Of a stretch of 64,000 nt of DNA, positions 57,074-64,000 are shown piece after piece. The stretch covers positions 62,001 through 126,000 of the forward strand of contig CAWCPQ010000002.1 in NCBI GenBank assembly GCA_963797535.1, read 5' to 3'. Source of the stretch: JAWWOL01 sp963797535 (lineage in GTDB: Bacteria; Actinomycetota; Actinomycetes; JAWWOL01). Each line of letters starts with the position of its first letter. The stretch's first letter is position 1. The position numbers and the translations under genes are program-made. The notes under the pieces were generated by a model. That model saw only the letters and a list, made by a program, of their open reading frames with translations, made no database searches and was not told where the DNA came from.

Positions 57074-58455
57074 ATGACCCGTTCGATGCGCTCACCCAAT
57101 CCTCGCGACGTCGGCTTCCCGGTGTCCCGTCGAACCCTCCTCGCGGGCATCGCCGGCACCGCCGGTGTCGCCGGCCTCGCTGCTTGCAGCAGCAACAGCT
57201 CCAAGCCCGCCACGGCTGCTTCCGCCACCTCCGGCGCCTCCGCCACCTCCGGCGCCCCTGCGACATCGGGCGGCGGGACCGCCGCCAAGGCGACCGGCAC
57301 GATCACCTTCGGCTCCAACGGCTCGGACGCCGTGCCGAAGGCTGCCTACGCGGCCACCAACAAGCTGTTCATGACCCAGAACCCGGAGGCGACGGTCAAG
57401 ACCAACACCGTCGACCACAACACGTTCCAGGAGCAGATCAACACCTACCTCCAGGGCACCCCGGACGACGTGTTCACCTGGTTCGCTGGTTACCGCATGC
57501 AGTTCTTCGCGGCCAAGGGCCTCGCCGGCGACATCTCCGACGTCTGGGCGAAGACGACCGGCTTCTCGGACGCGTTCAAGCAGGCCTCGACCTACAACGG
57601 CAAGCAGTACTTCGTGCCGATCTACAACTACCCGTGGGCTGTCTTCTACCGCAAGTCGGTCTGGTCGAAGGCCGGCTACGAGATCCCGAAGACCTTCGAC
57701 GACCTGAAGACCCTCGCTGCCAAGATGAAGACGGACGGCATCGCCCCGATCGGCTTTGCCGACAAGGACGGCTGGCCGGCCATGGGCTCCTTCGACATCA
57801 TCAACATGCGCACGAACGGCTACCAGTACCACGTCGACCTGATGGCCGGCAAGGAGTCCTGGTCCGACCCGAAGACGGTCGCCACCTTCAACAACTGGGC
57901 CGAGCTGCTCCCGTTCAGCGAGCCCGGCGCCCTGGGCCGGACCTGGCAGGAAGCCGCTCAGAACCTGCAGGCCGGCAAGTCGGGCATGTACCTCCTCGGC
58001 TCCTTCGTCGGACAGCAGTTCACGGCGGCCAACATCGCCGACCTGGACTTCTTCCCGTTCCCCGAGATCGACTCCCAGTACGGCACCGACTCCATCGATG
58101 CCCCCATCGACGGTCTGATGATGGCCGCCAAGCCCAAGAACGAGGCGGGCGCCAAGGCGCTGCTGCGTTCTGGGCCACCCCGGCGGCGGAGGAGGCCTAC
58201 CTCAAGACCGACTCCAACGACGTGGCAGCCAACAACGGCGCCAGCAAGACCAACTACACCGCGCTGCAGAACAAGTCGGCCGAGCTCATCGCCAGCTCGA
58301 AGAACATTGCTCAGTTCCTCGACCGCGACACCCGTCCCGACTTCGCGTCCACCGTCGTGATCCCCTCGTTCCAGGGTTTCATCAAGAACCCGAAGGACAT
58401 CGCCAGCATCACGAAGAGCATGCAGTCGCAGGCAGCGGTCCTGTTCAAGACCTGA
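57074..58455 (+). CDS. Carbohydrate ABC transporter substrate-binding lipoprotein, frameshifted
   Basis: A CUT1-type sugar-binding lipoprotein of about 459 residues if one frameshift is corrected. Twin-arginine-like SRRTLLAGIAGTAG precedes the lipobox GLAACSS, then a Ser/Thr/Ala linker and the binding domain (TGTITFGSNGSD; NTYLQGTPDDVFTWFAGYRMQFF; QAGKSGMYLLGSFVGQ). At 58160-58170 the sequence CTGCTGCGTTCTGG breaks the frame: before it reads GAKALL, after it reads FWATPAAEEAYLKTDSND in the -1 register through to the stop at 58455. One missing base near 58166-58168 explains it. First gene of the transporter operon; RBS AAGGAG. Confidence 0.85.
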
Positions 58456-58530
58456 GATTGAAAGGCACTTCCGGACTATGCTCCGCGTTTATCTGACCCT
58501 GTGCGCAGCACCAGTTCGGAAGGCAAGCTG

Positions 58531-59478
58531 ATGGCGCTGACAGCCTCACCACGTCCGACCGACGCGCCGGCGGGAGTCAAGAAGTCCTCCCGCCGGCGCG
58601 GCGGCCGACGCTTCACGCGCACGGACAAGATCGTCCTGTGCTTGATGATCGGCATCCCGACCCTTCTGCACGTGTCGCTGGTCTGGTTCCCGGCCATCGC
58701 CTCGGTGTTCCTGTCCTTCACCACCTGGGACGGCATCGGTGGCGTCAAGACCATCCAGTGGTCCGGCACCGAGAACTACCACCAGATCTTCACCAACTAC
58801 CCACCGTTCTGGCCGGCCGTTCATCACAACCTCGAGTGGCTGGCCGCCCTGCTGTTCATCGCGACCCCGCTGGGCCTGTTCCTCGCGGTGCTCCTTGATC
58901 GGGAGCTGAAGGGCAGCCGCATCTACCAGAGCGCGTTCTACGTGCCGGTGGTGCTGTCCCTCGCGCTGGTCGGCTTCATCTGGACGCTGCTCTACAGCCA
59001 GGACCAGGGCCTCATCGACGGCCTGACCGGCGCGCAAGTCGACTGGTTTGGTGATGCGAGCATCAACCTGTGGGCCGTACTGGTCGCTGCCATCTGGAAA
59101 CACGTCGGCTACATCATGATCTTGTACCTTGCCGGCTTGAAGGGCGTCGACACGTCCATCAAGGAGGCCGCCGAGATTGACGGTGCCAACGCGTGGCAGT
59201 CCTTCCGCTACGTGGTGTTCCCGGCCCTCAAGCCGGTCAACATCGTCGTGCTGGTTGTCACCGTCATCGAGTCGCTGCGGGCCTTCGACATCGTCTTCAT
59301 CATCAACGGCGGCACGAACGGCCTCGAGCTGCTGTCGGTGCTGATCTACAACAACATCGTCGGCGAGGCCAGCCGGATCGGGTTCGGTTCCGCGATCGCG
59401 GTGATTTTGCTCGTGATCAGCCTGACCTTCATCATTCTCTTCCTGGTGAACGCGTTCCGTAGGGAGCAGGAACAATGA
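58531..59478 (+). CDS. Carbohydrate ABC transporter permease, MalF/UgpA type
   Basis: A 315-residue inner-membrane permease with six hydrophobic segments after a basic N-terminus; the first is KIVLCLMIGIPTLLHVSLVW. The EAA loop EAAEIDGANAWQSFRYVVFPAL contacts an ATPase. It would form the translocation channel with the next gene product. ATG 58531 follows GGAAGG; GTG 58501 is a possible longer start. Expected substrate is an alpha-galactoside from the neighbouring galactosidase. Confidence 0.93.
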   Translation: MALTASPRPTDAPAGVKKSSRRRGGRRFTRTDKIVLCLMIGIPTLLHVSLVWFPAIASVFLSFTTWDGIGGVKTIQWSGTENYHQIFTNYPPFWPAVHHNLEWLAALLFIATPLGLFLAVLLDRELKGSRIYQSAFYVPVVLSLALVGFIWTLLYSQDQGLIDGLTGAQVDWFGDASINLWAVLVAAIWKHVGYIMILYLAGLKGVDTSIKEAAEIDGANAWQSFRYVVFPALKPVNIVVLVVTVIESLRAFDIVFIINGGTNGLELLSVLIYNNIVGEASRIGFGSAIAVILLVISLTFIILFLVNAFRREQEQ

Positions 59479-60392
59479 GCACCGCCGTCATCACCCCGCC
59501 GGCCCGACCCCCCGTTGTCCCCCGCAAGAAGAAGAAGAAGCTGGGGCCAGCCCGGATCCTGCTGCACACCTTCCTGATCATCACTGCCGTGGTCTGGATC
59601 TTCCCGCTGGCGTGGGCTGTCTTTACAGCGCTGCGCCCGTACGAGAGCACGGCCACCCACGGCTACGTGTCGCTCGCGGGTCCGTTCAACTTCGACAACT
59701 TCACCACCGCCTGGAACCAGGCGGACATCCCGCACTACTACATGAACACGCTGATCGTCACGCTGCCGGCGATGTTTTTCGCCCTTATGTTCGCCTCCTG
59801 GGTGGCCTTCGGCCTGTCCCGGTACAGCTCCAAGTTCAACCTTGCCCTGCTGATGCTGTTCACGGCCGGTAACCTGCTCCCGCAGCAGGTGCTGATCACC
59901 CCGTTGTTCCGGATGTACCTGAAGATCCCGTTGCCCCTGTGGATGAGCGACTCGGGGACCTTGTACGACTCGTACTGGGGCATCATCTTGATCCACGTCG
60001 CCTTCCAGGTCGGCTTCTGCACGTTCGTCCTCAGCAACTACATGAAGACGTTGCCGCACGAGCTGACCGAGGCCGCGATGGTCGACGGCGCCTCAGTTTG
60101 GCGTCAGTACTACGCCATCGTGCTGCCGCTGTGCCGTGCCCCGTTCGCGGCGCTCGGGACGCTGTTGTTCACCTGGATCTACAACGACTTCTTCTGGGCA
60201 CTGGTCCTGATCCACACCGGTCGAAAGCAGCCGATCACGTCTGCCCTGAACAGCCTCAAGGGGCAATACTTCACCAACAACAACCTGATCGCCGCGGCCT
60301 CGTTGCTGGCGGCCATCCCCACGCTGATCGTCTACTTCGTGCTTCAGCGCCAGTTCATCGGTGGTCTCACCGTCGGTGCGACCAAGGGCTGA
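59475..60392 (+). CDS. Carbohydrate ABC transporter permease, MalG/AraQ type
   Basis: A 305-residue permease with six membrane segments (IITAVVWIFPLAWAVFTAL at the first). The EAA loop is LTEAAMVDGASVWRQYYAIVLPL and the C-terminal FVLQRQFIGGLTVGATKG is typical of the MalG group. It overlaps the first permease (ATGA). No ATP-binding subunit is encoded here, so the pair probably uses a shared multi-transporter ATPase of the MsiK type, as known in streptomycetes. Confidence 0.93.
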   Translation: MSTAVITPPARPPVVPRKKKKKLGPARILLHTFLIITAVVWIFPLAWAVFTALRPYESTATHGYVSLAGPFNFDNFTTAWNQADIPHYYMNTLIVTLPAMFFALMFASWVAFGLSRYSSKFNLALLMLFTAGNLLPQQVLITPLFRMYLKIPLPLWMSDSGTLYDSYWGIILIHVAFQVGFCTFVLSNYMKTLPHELTEAAMVDGASVWRQYYAIVLPLCRAPFAALGTLLFTWIYNDFFWALVLIHTGRKQPITSALNSLKGQYFTNNNLIAAASLLAAIPTLIVYFVLQRQFIGGLTVGATKG

Positions 60393-60398
60393 TCTCAT

Positions 60399-62543
60399 AT
60401 GCCCAGCGCGGTTCATCTGCGCCGGGGGGGAGTCAGTGTCGTCGTCGACATCACTGGCCCACACCTGCCCGGCATTGCTTACTGGGGCGCCGATCTCGGC
60501 GACCTTGACGAGGCCGGACTGCTCTCCGTGCTGCGGGCGAGCGCACCCTCCGCGATCGGCCAGGGCCCGGACGTCCCGGTCCGGCTGGCGCTGCTCCCCG
60601 AGCACGCGTCCGGCTGGCTGGGCCGACCGGGGCTGTCCGGATCTCGTCCCGACGGCTCCGGCTGGGCCCCTGCCTTCGACCTCGACTCCGCGTCGGTCGA
60701 CGAGGACGGTGAGTCCGTACGACTCACGGTCCGCGCGACCGCCGTGCACGCTGGACTTGGCCTGGTCACCGAGCTCGAGCTCACGGCGCAGGGTCTGATC
60801 CGGGTCCGGCACACCCTACGCAACGACGGCGAGAGCTCCTACAACGTCGACGGTCTGGCCGTCGCGCTGCCCGTTCCCGCGGATGCGCAGGAGCTGCTGG
60901 ACCTGGCCGGTCGCTGGGCCCGCGAGCGTTCCCCGCAGCGCCGCCCTTTCGGGGTCGGCACCTGGCTGCGCGAAGCACGCGGCGGTCGCAGCGGTCTCGA
61001 CTCCCCCACCGTCCTGCTGGCGACCACTCCGGGCGCCGGCTTTCGCTCCGGCGAGGCGCGCGGGATTCACCTGGGTTGGGCCGGCAACGGCGTCTGGTGG
61101 GCCGAGCGCACCTACAACGGCGAGGCCGTCCTCGCCGCCGGCGAGCTGCTGCTGCCCGGAGAGCTGACACTGGCTCCCGGCGAGTCCTACTCCAGCCCGA
61201 TCGTGTACGGGTCCTGGAGCGACCGCGGGCTCGACGGTGTCTCGTCCCGCTTCCACGAGTGGCTCCGCGCCCGGCCGCAGCACCCGTCCCCCACCAACCG
61301 GCCCCGGCCGGTGACGCTCAACGTGTGGGAGGCGGTCTACTTCGACCACCGGCTCGACCGGCTGCTGCCGCTCGTCGAGCTCGCTCAGGGCCTGGGCGTC
61401 GAGCGGTTCGTCCTCGACGACGGCTGGTTCCGGCACCGCCGCGACGACTCGGCCGGGCTGGGCGACTGGTACGTCGACGAGGGCGTGTGGCCGCAGGGTC
61501 TGCACCCGCTGACCGAAGCCGTACGCCAGCACGGCATGGAGTTCGGCCTGTGGTTCGAGCCGGAGATGATCAACACCGACTCCGACCTGGCCAGGGCCCA
61601 TCCGGACTGGATCCTCGGCGCGGCAAGCGGTCTGCCCGGTGACCAGCGTCGTCAGCAGGTGCTCGACATCGGCCAGCCCGCCGCTTGGGACTACCTGTTC
61701 GAGCGCCTCGACGCCATCCTCACCGAGTACGCGATCACCTACGTCAAGTGGGACCACAACCGCCAACTCGTCGCCGCATCCACGGTCGGCGGCAAGCCGG
61801 GAGTCCACGCCCAGACCGAGGCGCTCTACCGCTTGCTCCGGGCGCTCAAGGCCCGGCACCCGCGGCTGGAGATCGAAAGCTGCGCCAGCGGCGGAGGCCG
61901 GGTCGACCTCGGCATCCTCGAGCTCACCGACCGGGTGTGGACCAGCGACTGCAACGACGCGCTCGAACGCCAGTCCATCCAGCGTTGGACCGGCCTGCTG
62001 CTGCCGCCGGAGCTGATGGGCGCCCACGTGGGTCCGACCCGTTCGCACACCACCGAGCGCACCCACGACCTGTCCTTCCGTGCGGCCACAGCACTGTTCG
62101 GCCACTTCGGGATCGAGTGGGACGTCTCGGCGGCTACCGACGACGAGCGGGCCGAGCTGGCCCGGTGGATCGCGCTCTACAAGCGCACGCGTCACCTGAT
62201 CCACACCGGTGAGACGGTGCGTGGCGACTCTCCCGACCCGGCCTACTGGCTGCACGGTGTGGTGGCGCACGACCACAGCGAGGCGTTGTACGCGTTCGTC
62301 CGGCTGACCACGTCGGTCGCCTCCCGGGTGGGGACGCTTCGCCTGCCGGGGCTCGATCCGACGGCGACCTATCGGGTCAGCGTCGCATCACCGGAGCCGC
62401 TACCGGACCAGCTCGAACGAGTCACGATCCCTTGGCTGGACGGCGATTTTGACAGCACCGGCCGGGTGCTCAGCGAGGTCGGGCTGCAGGCCCCTGGCCT
62501 GCACCCGGAGCACGCCCTGGTGATCGAGGCTCGACGGGTCTAG
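60399..62543 (+). CDS. GH36 alpha-galactosidase
   Basis: A 714-residue glycoside hydrolase of family 36. An N-terminal beta-sandwich (to about residue 290) is followed by a TIM barrel: RFVLDDGWFRHRRDD, GLWFEPEMINTDSDL, the nucleophile Asp in YVKWDHNRQL, SCASGGGRVDLGIL and the acid/base Asp in TSDCNDALERQSIQ, then GAHVGPTRSHTTERTH. It splits terminal alpha-galactosyl residues of melibiose/raffinose-type sugars. No signal peptide, so it acts on imported sugar. It starts 6 bp after the permease gene, in the same operon. Confidence 0.93.
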   Translation: MPSAVHLRRGGVSVVVDITGPHLPGIAYWGADLGDLDEAGLLSVLRASAPSAIGQGPDVPVRLALLPEHASGWLGRPGLSGSRPDGSGWAPAFDLDSASVDEDGESVRLTVRATAVHAGLGLVTELELTAQGLIRVRHTLRNDGESSYNVDGLAVALPVPADAQELLDLAGRWARERSPQRRPFGVGTWLREARGGRSGLDSPTVLLATTPGAGFRSGEARGIHLGWAGNGVWWAERTYNGEAVLAAGELLLPGELTLAPGESYSSPIVYGSWSDRGLDGVSSRFHEWLRARPQHPSPTNRPRPVTLNVWEAVYFDHRLDRLLPLVELAQGLGVERFVLDDGWFRHRRDDSAGLGDWYVDEGVWPQGLHPLTEAVRQHGMEFGLWFEPEMINTDSDLARAHPDWILGAASGLPGDQRRQQVLDIGQPAAWDYLFERLDAILTEYAITYVKWDHNRQLVAASTVGGKPGVHAQTEALYRLLRALKARHPRLEIESCASGGGRVDLGILELTDRVWTSDCNDALERQSIQRWTGLLLPPELMGAHVGPTRSHTTERTHDLSFRAATALFGHFGIEWDVSAATDDERAELARWIALYKRTRHLIHTGETVRGDSPDPAYWLHGVVAHDHSEALYAFVRLTTSVASRVGTLRLPGLDPTATYRVSVASPEPLPDQLERVTIPWLDGDFDSTGRVLSEVGLQAPGLHPEHALVIEARRV

Positions 62544-63052
62544 CCGCTGAGGGTGTGGTAGCCGCCCTCGAAGTAGAGCAGCGGGGGCTCCTCGGGCGCC
62601 GAAACGTCGACGGCCACCACCTCACCGACCATCACCGAGTGGTCGCCGCCGTCGTAGACGCCGACCGTCCGGCACTCGACGACGGCAAGAGAACCGGTGA
62701 GCACCAGGGCATCCACCGCTGAGCCGCGCCGGGTCTCGAACGCATCGAACTGCCCCTCGAAACGCCTGCCGCGTGAGGCGAACCAGCGGGACGCCTCCCG
62801 CTGGTGCTCCCCGAGAATCGACACCGCCCAGATGCCGGCATGGGTGATGGCGTCGTGAAAGCGGGCGATCTTCTCGCAGGAGAAGAGCACCAGTGGCGGG
62901 TCGAGCGAGACGGACGCGAACGAGTTGACCGTCATCGCGTGGTCCTCGCCACCGAAAGCGGTGGTCACGACGACGATGCCGGTGGCGAACCGTCCCAGCG
63001 CATGCCGGTAGTCCAGCGGCCCAACACCGTCGGCAGCCGGTTCGGAGGTCAT
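62540..63052 (-). CDS. Flavin reductase-like FMN-binding protein
   Basis: A 170-residue protein of the flavin-reductase split-barrel family: YRHALGRFATGIVVVTTAFGG, MTVNSFASVSLDPPLVLFSCEK, HAGIWAVSILGEHQREASRWFASRG and VECRTVGVYDGGDHSVMVGEVVAVD. Such proteins supply reduced FMN or FAD to monooxygenases or bind flavin directly; no partner oxygenase is near. Start ATG 63052 follows a leaderless promoter. It overlaps the convergent galactosidase end by 4 bp. Confidence 0.9.
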   Translation of the reverse strand: MTSEPAADGVGPLDYRHALGRFATGIVVVTTAFGGEDHAMTVNSFASVSLDPPLVLFSCEKIARFHDAITHAGIWAVSILGEHQREASRWFASRGRRFEGQFDAFETRRGSAVDALVLTGSLAVVECRTVGVYDGGDHSVMVGEVVAVDVSAPEEPPLLYFEGGYHTLSG

Positions 63053-63058
63053 CCCCCG

Positions 63059-63064
63059 ACCCTA
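63059..63064 (-). promoter_or_regulatory. -10 element, leaderless start of the flavin reductase gene
   Basis: On the minus strand TAGGGT lies 6 nt before ATG 63052 (spacer CGGGGG). Confidence 0.55.
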
Positions 63065-63071
63065 CGCGAGC

Positions 63072-64000
63072 TCAGGCGGGCTGGCTGGTCTGAGCGCTCG
63101 CGATGACGATGGCCGCCGGGGTGGCGATGAGCTTGAGGGTCGACAGGGCTGCCTCACCGAACGCGTTCTTGGTGGCGCTGGACAGTGCCAGCAGGCCGAC
63201 CACCTTGCCACCGCGGCCGCGCAGCGGCATCGACAGGTAGGTCGCCATCGGCGTTGCGTCGTCGTCCTCGTCGAGCAGGCCCTCGGGGTCGGCCACCCGC
63301 GCGTCGATCATCTCGGCCGGCAGGGCGATGCCGGTGGCCTCGGTGAGGCTCCCGGCCGCGGCATCGAGGAACTCGTCGTAGTGCGAGACAGCGGTCTCGT
63401 GCGCGACGCCCACGTACGCCACCCGCTCCTCGGGGATCAGCACCCCGCACAGGTCGTAGTCCACGAACCGCTGCAGCTGCTTGAGCAGCTCCTCGATGGT
63501 TGCCTCGAAGGTGAGGCTCCCACCGGCGAGCCCGATCACCTCGGCCTGCACGGAGGTCTCGAACAGCTTGCGGTCCAGGATGTCGCAGACCCGCTGCAGC
63601 ACGTCGTCGGCGGTGAGCTCGAGCGGGTCGGCCTTGAGGTTGGGGGCGCCACCCCGCGCCTTGGCCTTCTCAGCGAGCACCTCAGCGACCGCCTCGGCCA
63701 GCTCGGGTGCCTCGAAGTCCTTGCTCAGGTAGCGGTCCGCGCCGACCATCTGGCCCCAGTAGCGGTCGCTGGCGGCGTCAAGCGAAGTCAGCAGGATGAT
63801 CGGGATGTCCGACGTCATCCAGTCGTCCTTGACCACGCGGGCGGCGACGTAGCCGGACACCCGCGGCATCTGGACGTCGAACACACAGGCATCGGGCATC
63901 GTACGGAAGACAGCCTGGACGGCCTCGACGCCGTCCTCTGCAATGACAACGTCATAACCCTCCTTGGTCAGGACGGAGGAGACGATGCGGCGCAGCGTGG
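63072..64000 (-). CDS. Response-regulator receiver / GAF-like protein, 5' end outside the window
   Basis: The frame is open to the window edge, so the N-terminus is missing; the ATG at 63899 is internal. The receiver domain is visible from TLRRIVSSVLTKEGYDVVIAEDGVEAV, with the phospho-acceptor Asp in ACVFDVQMP, the switch Thr in ILLTSLDAAS and Lys in RYLSKDFE. A linker (LTADDVLQRVCDILDRKLFE) leads to a GAF-like domain (CGVLIPEERVAYVGVAH; LSMPLRGRGGKVVGLLALSS). No output such as HTH, kinase or GGDEF follows, so it probably signals by protein contact. Its cognate kinase is not in view. Confidence 0.85.
   Translation of the reverse strand, partial: TLRRIVSSVLTKEGYDVVIAEDGVEAVQAVFRTMPDACVFDVQMPRVSGYVAARVVKDDWMTSDIPIILLTSLDAASDRYWGQMVGADRYLSKDFEAPELAEAVAEVLAEKAKARGGAPNLKADPLELTADDVLQRVCDILDRKLFETSVQAEVIGLAGGSLTFEATIEELLKQLQRFVDYDLCGVLIPEERVAYVGVAHETAVSHYDEFLDAAAGSLTEATGIALPAEMIDARVADPEGLLDEDDDATPMATYLSMPLRGRGGKVVGLLALSSATKNAFGEAALSTLKLIATPAAIVIASAQTSQPA

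Noticed and set aside
60816..62276. 486-codon open frame opposite the alpha-galactosidase
   Set aside because: Antisense shadow of a catalytic domain with all active-site motifs on the plus strand.
1..64000. CRISPR arrays, tRNA or rRNA genes, complete insertion sequences, prophage or attachment sites
   Set aside because: None was seen by reading: no regularly spaced direct repeats, no transposase or integrase motifs, no recognisable tRNA cloverleaf. A dedicated tRNA search was not possible.

Overview
This 64 kb window is a GC-rich, gene-dense chromosomal segment from an actinobacterium. Supporting signs are the strong G/C third-position bias, frequent GTG starts, ATGA/GTGA operon overlaps, actinobacteria-specific families (DUF3107, DUF3117, DUF6758, the SigE-RseA-RseB-TatB block, actinobacterial DapD) and gene order that from memory parallels Mycobacterium tuberculosis Rv3208-Rv3211 and, in pieces, Rv1177-Rv1232c. 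I cannot name the genus. No rRNA, tRNA, CRISPR array, prophage or intact insertion sequence was recognised.

Layout. 1-3263: tail of an ECF sigma factor, a cytosolic LacI-fold/PAS/GGDEF protein and a decayed gamma-glutamylcyclotransferase remnant. 3327-6433: molybdate regulator plus modABC. 6525-13533: TetR, DUF3107, ferritin-like protein, DEAD-box helicase (apparent CTG start), a Cys-rich protein, a hydrolase and a DUF349 protein. 13701-24816: secreted esterase, GGDEF-EAL protein, PHP phosphoesterase, TldD/TldE pair, EamA exporter and PhzF. 24915-34316: MgtE-N/CBS protein, DUF1003, a lone PilB/GspE-type ATPase with zinc ribbons, MarR, Mrp, then the sigE-rseA-rseB-tatB operon facing a methyltransferase. 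34317-46000: glycogen genes glgC/glgA, leucyl aminopeptidase, DUF3117, 3-methyladenine glycosylase, DivIVA-like protein, two LOG proteins and dapE/dapD. 46120-50687: Leloir genes galT-galK-galE, a degraded sugar-permease remnant and a DeoR regulator. 50706-55966: dapC/ferredoxin, GNATs, a SirB1-like protein and a cysteinyl-tRNA synthetase. 55886-62543: second DeoR regulator and an alpha-galactoside uptake/hydrolysis operon. 62540-64000: flavin reductase and a truncated REC-GAF protein.

How it works together. The second half holds a plausible alpha-galactoside pathway: a CUT1-type ABC importer (without its own ATPase) brings the sugar in, a GH36 alpha-galactosidase releases galactose, and GalK-GalT-GalE feed it toward UDP-glucose, near glgC/glgA. 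Each half of the pathway lies beside its own DeoR-type regulator and has a palindrome in the control region. Lysine/diaminopimelate genes (dapE, dapD, dapC) are interspersed.

The most general signal is in the control regions. Fifteen genes carry a TAnnnT-like -10 hexamer (two with C in the first position or otherwise close variants) exactly 6-7 nt before the start codon, the geometry of leaderless transcription. Also notable are two apparent non-canonical starts (CTG, ATC), two apparent single-base frameshifts (tatB tail, sugar-binding lipoprotein), three gene relics in intergenic DNA, and a perfect 14-bp palindrome between glgC and glgA. I did not find a clearly novel multi-gene system; the best candidates for new biology are the HTH-less LacI-fold diguanylate cyclase and the orphan zinc-ribbon ATPase.
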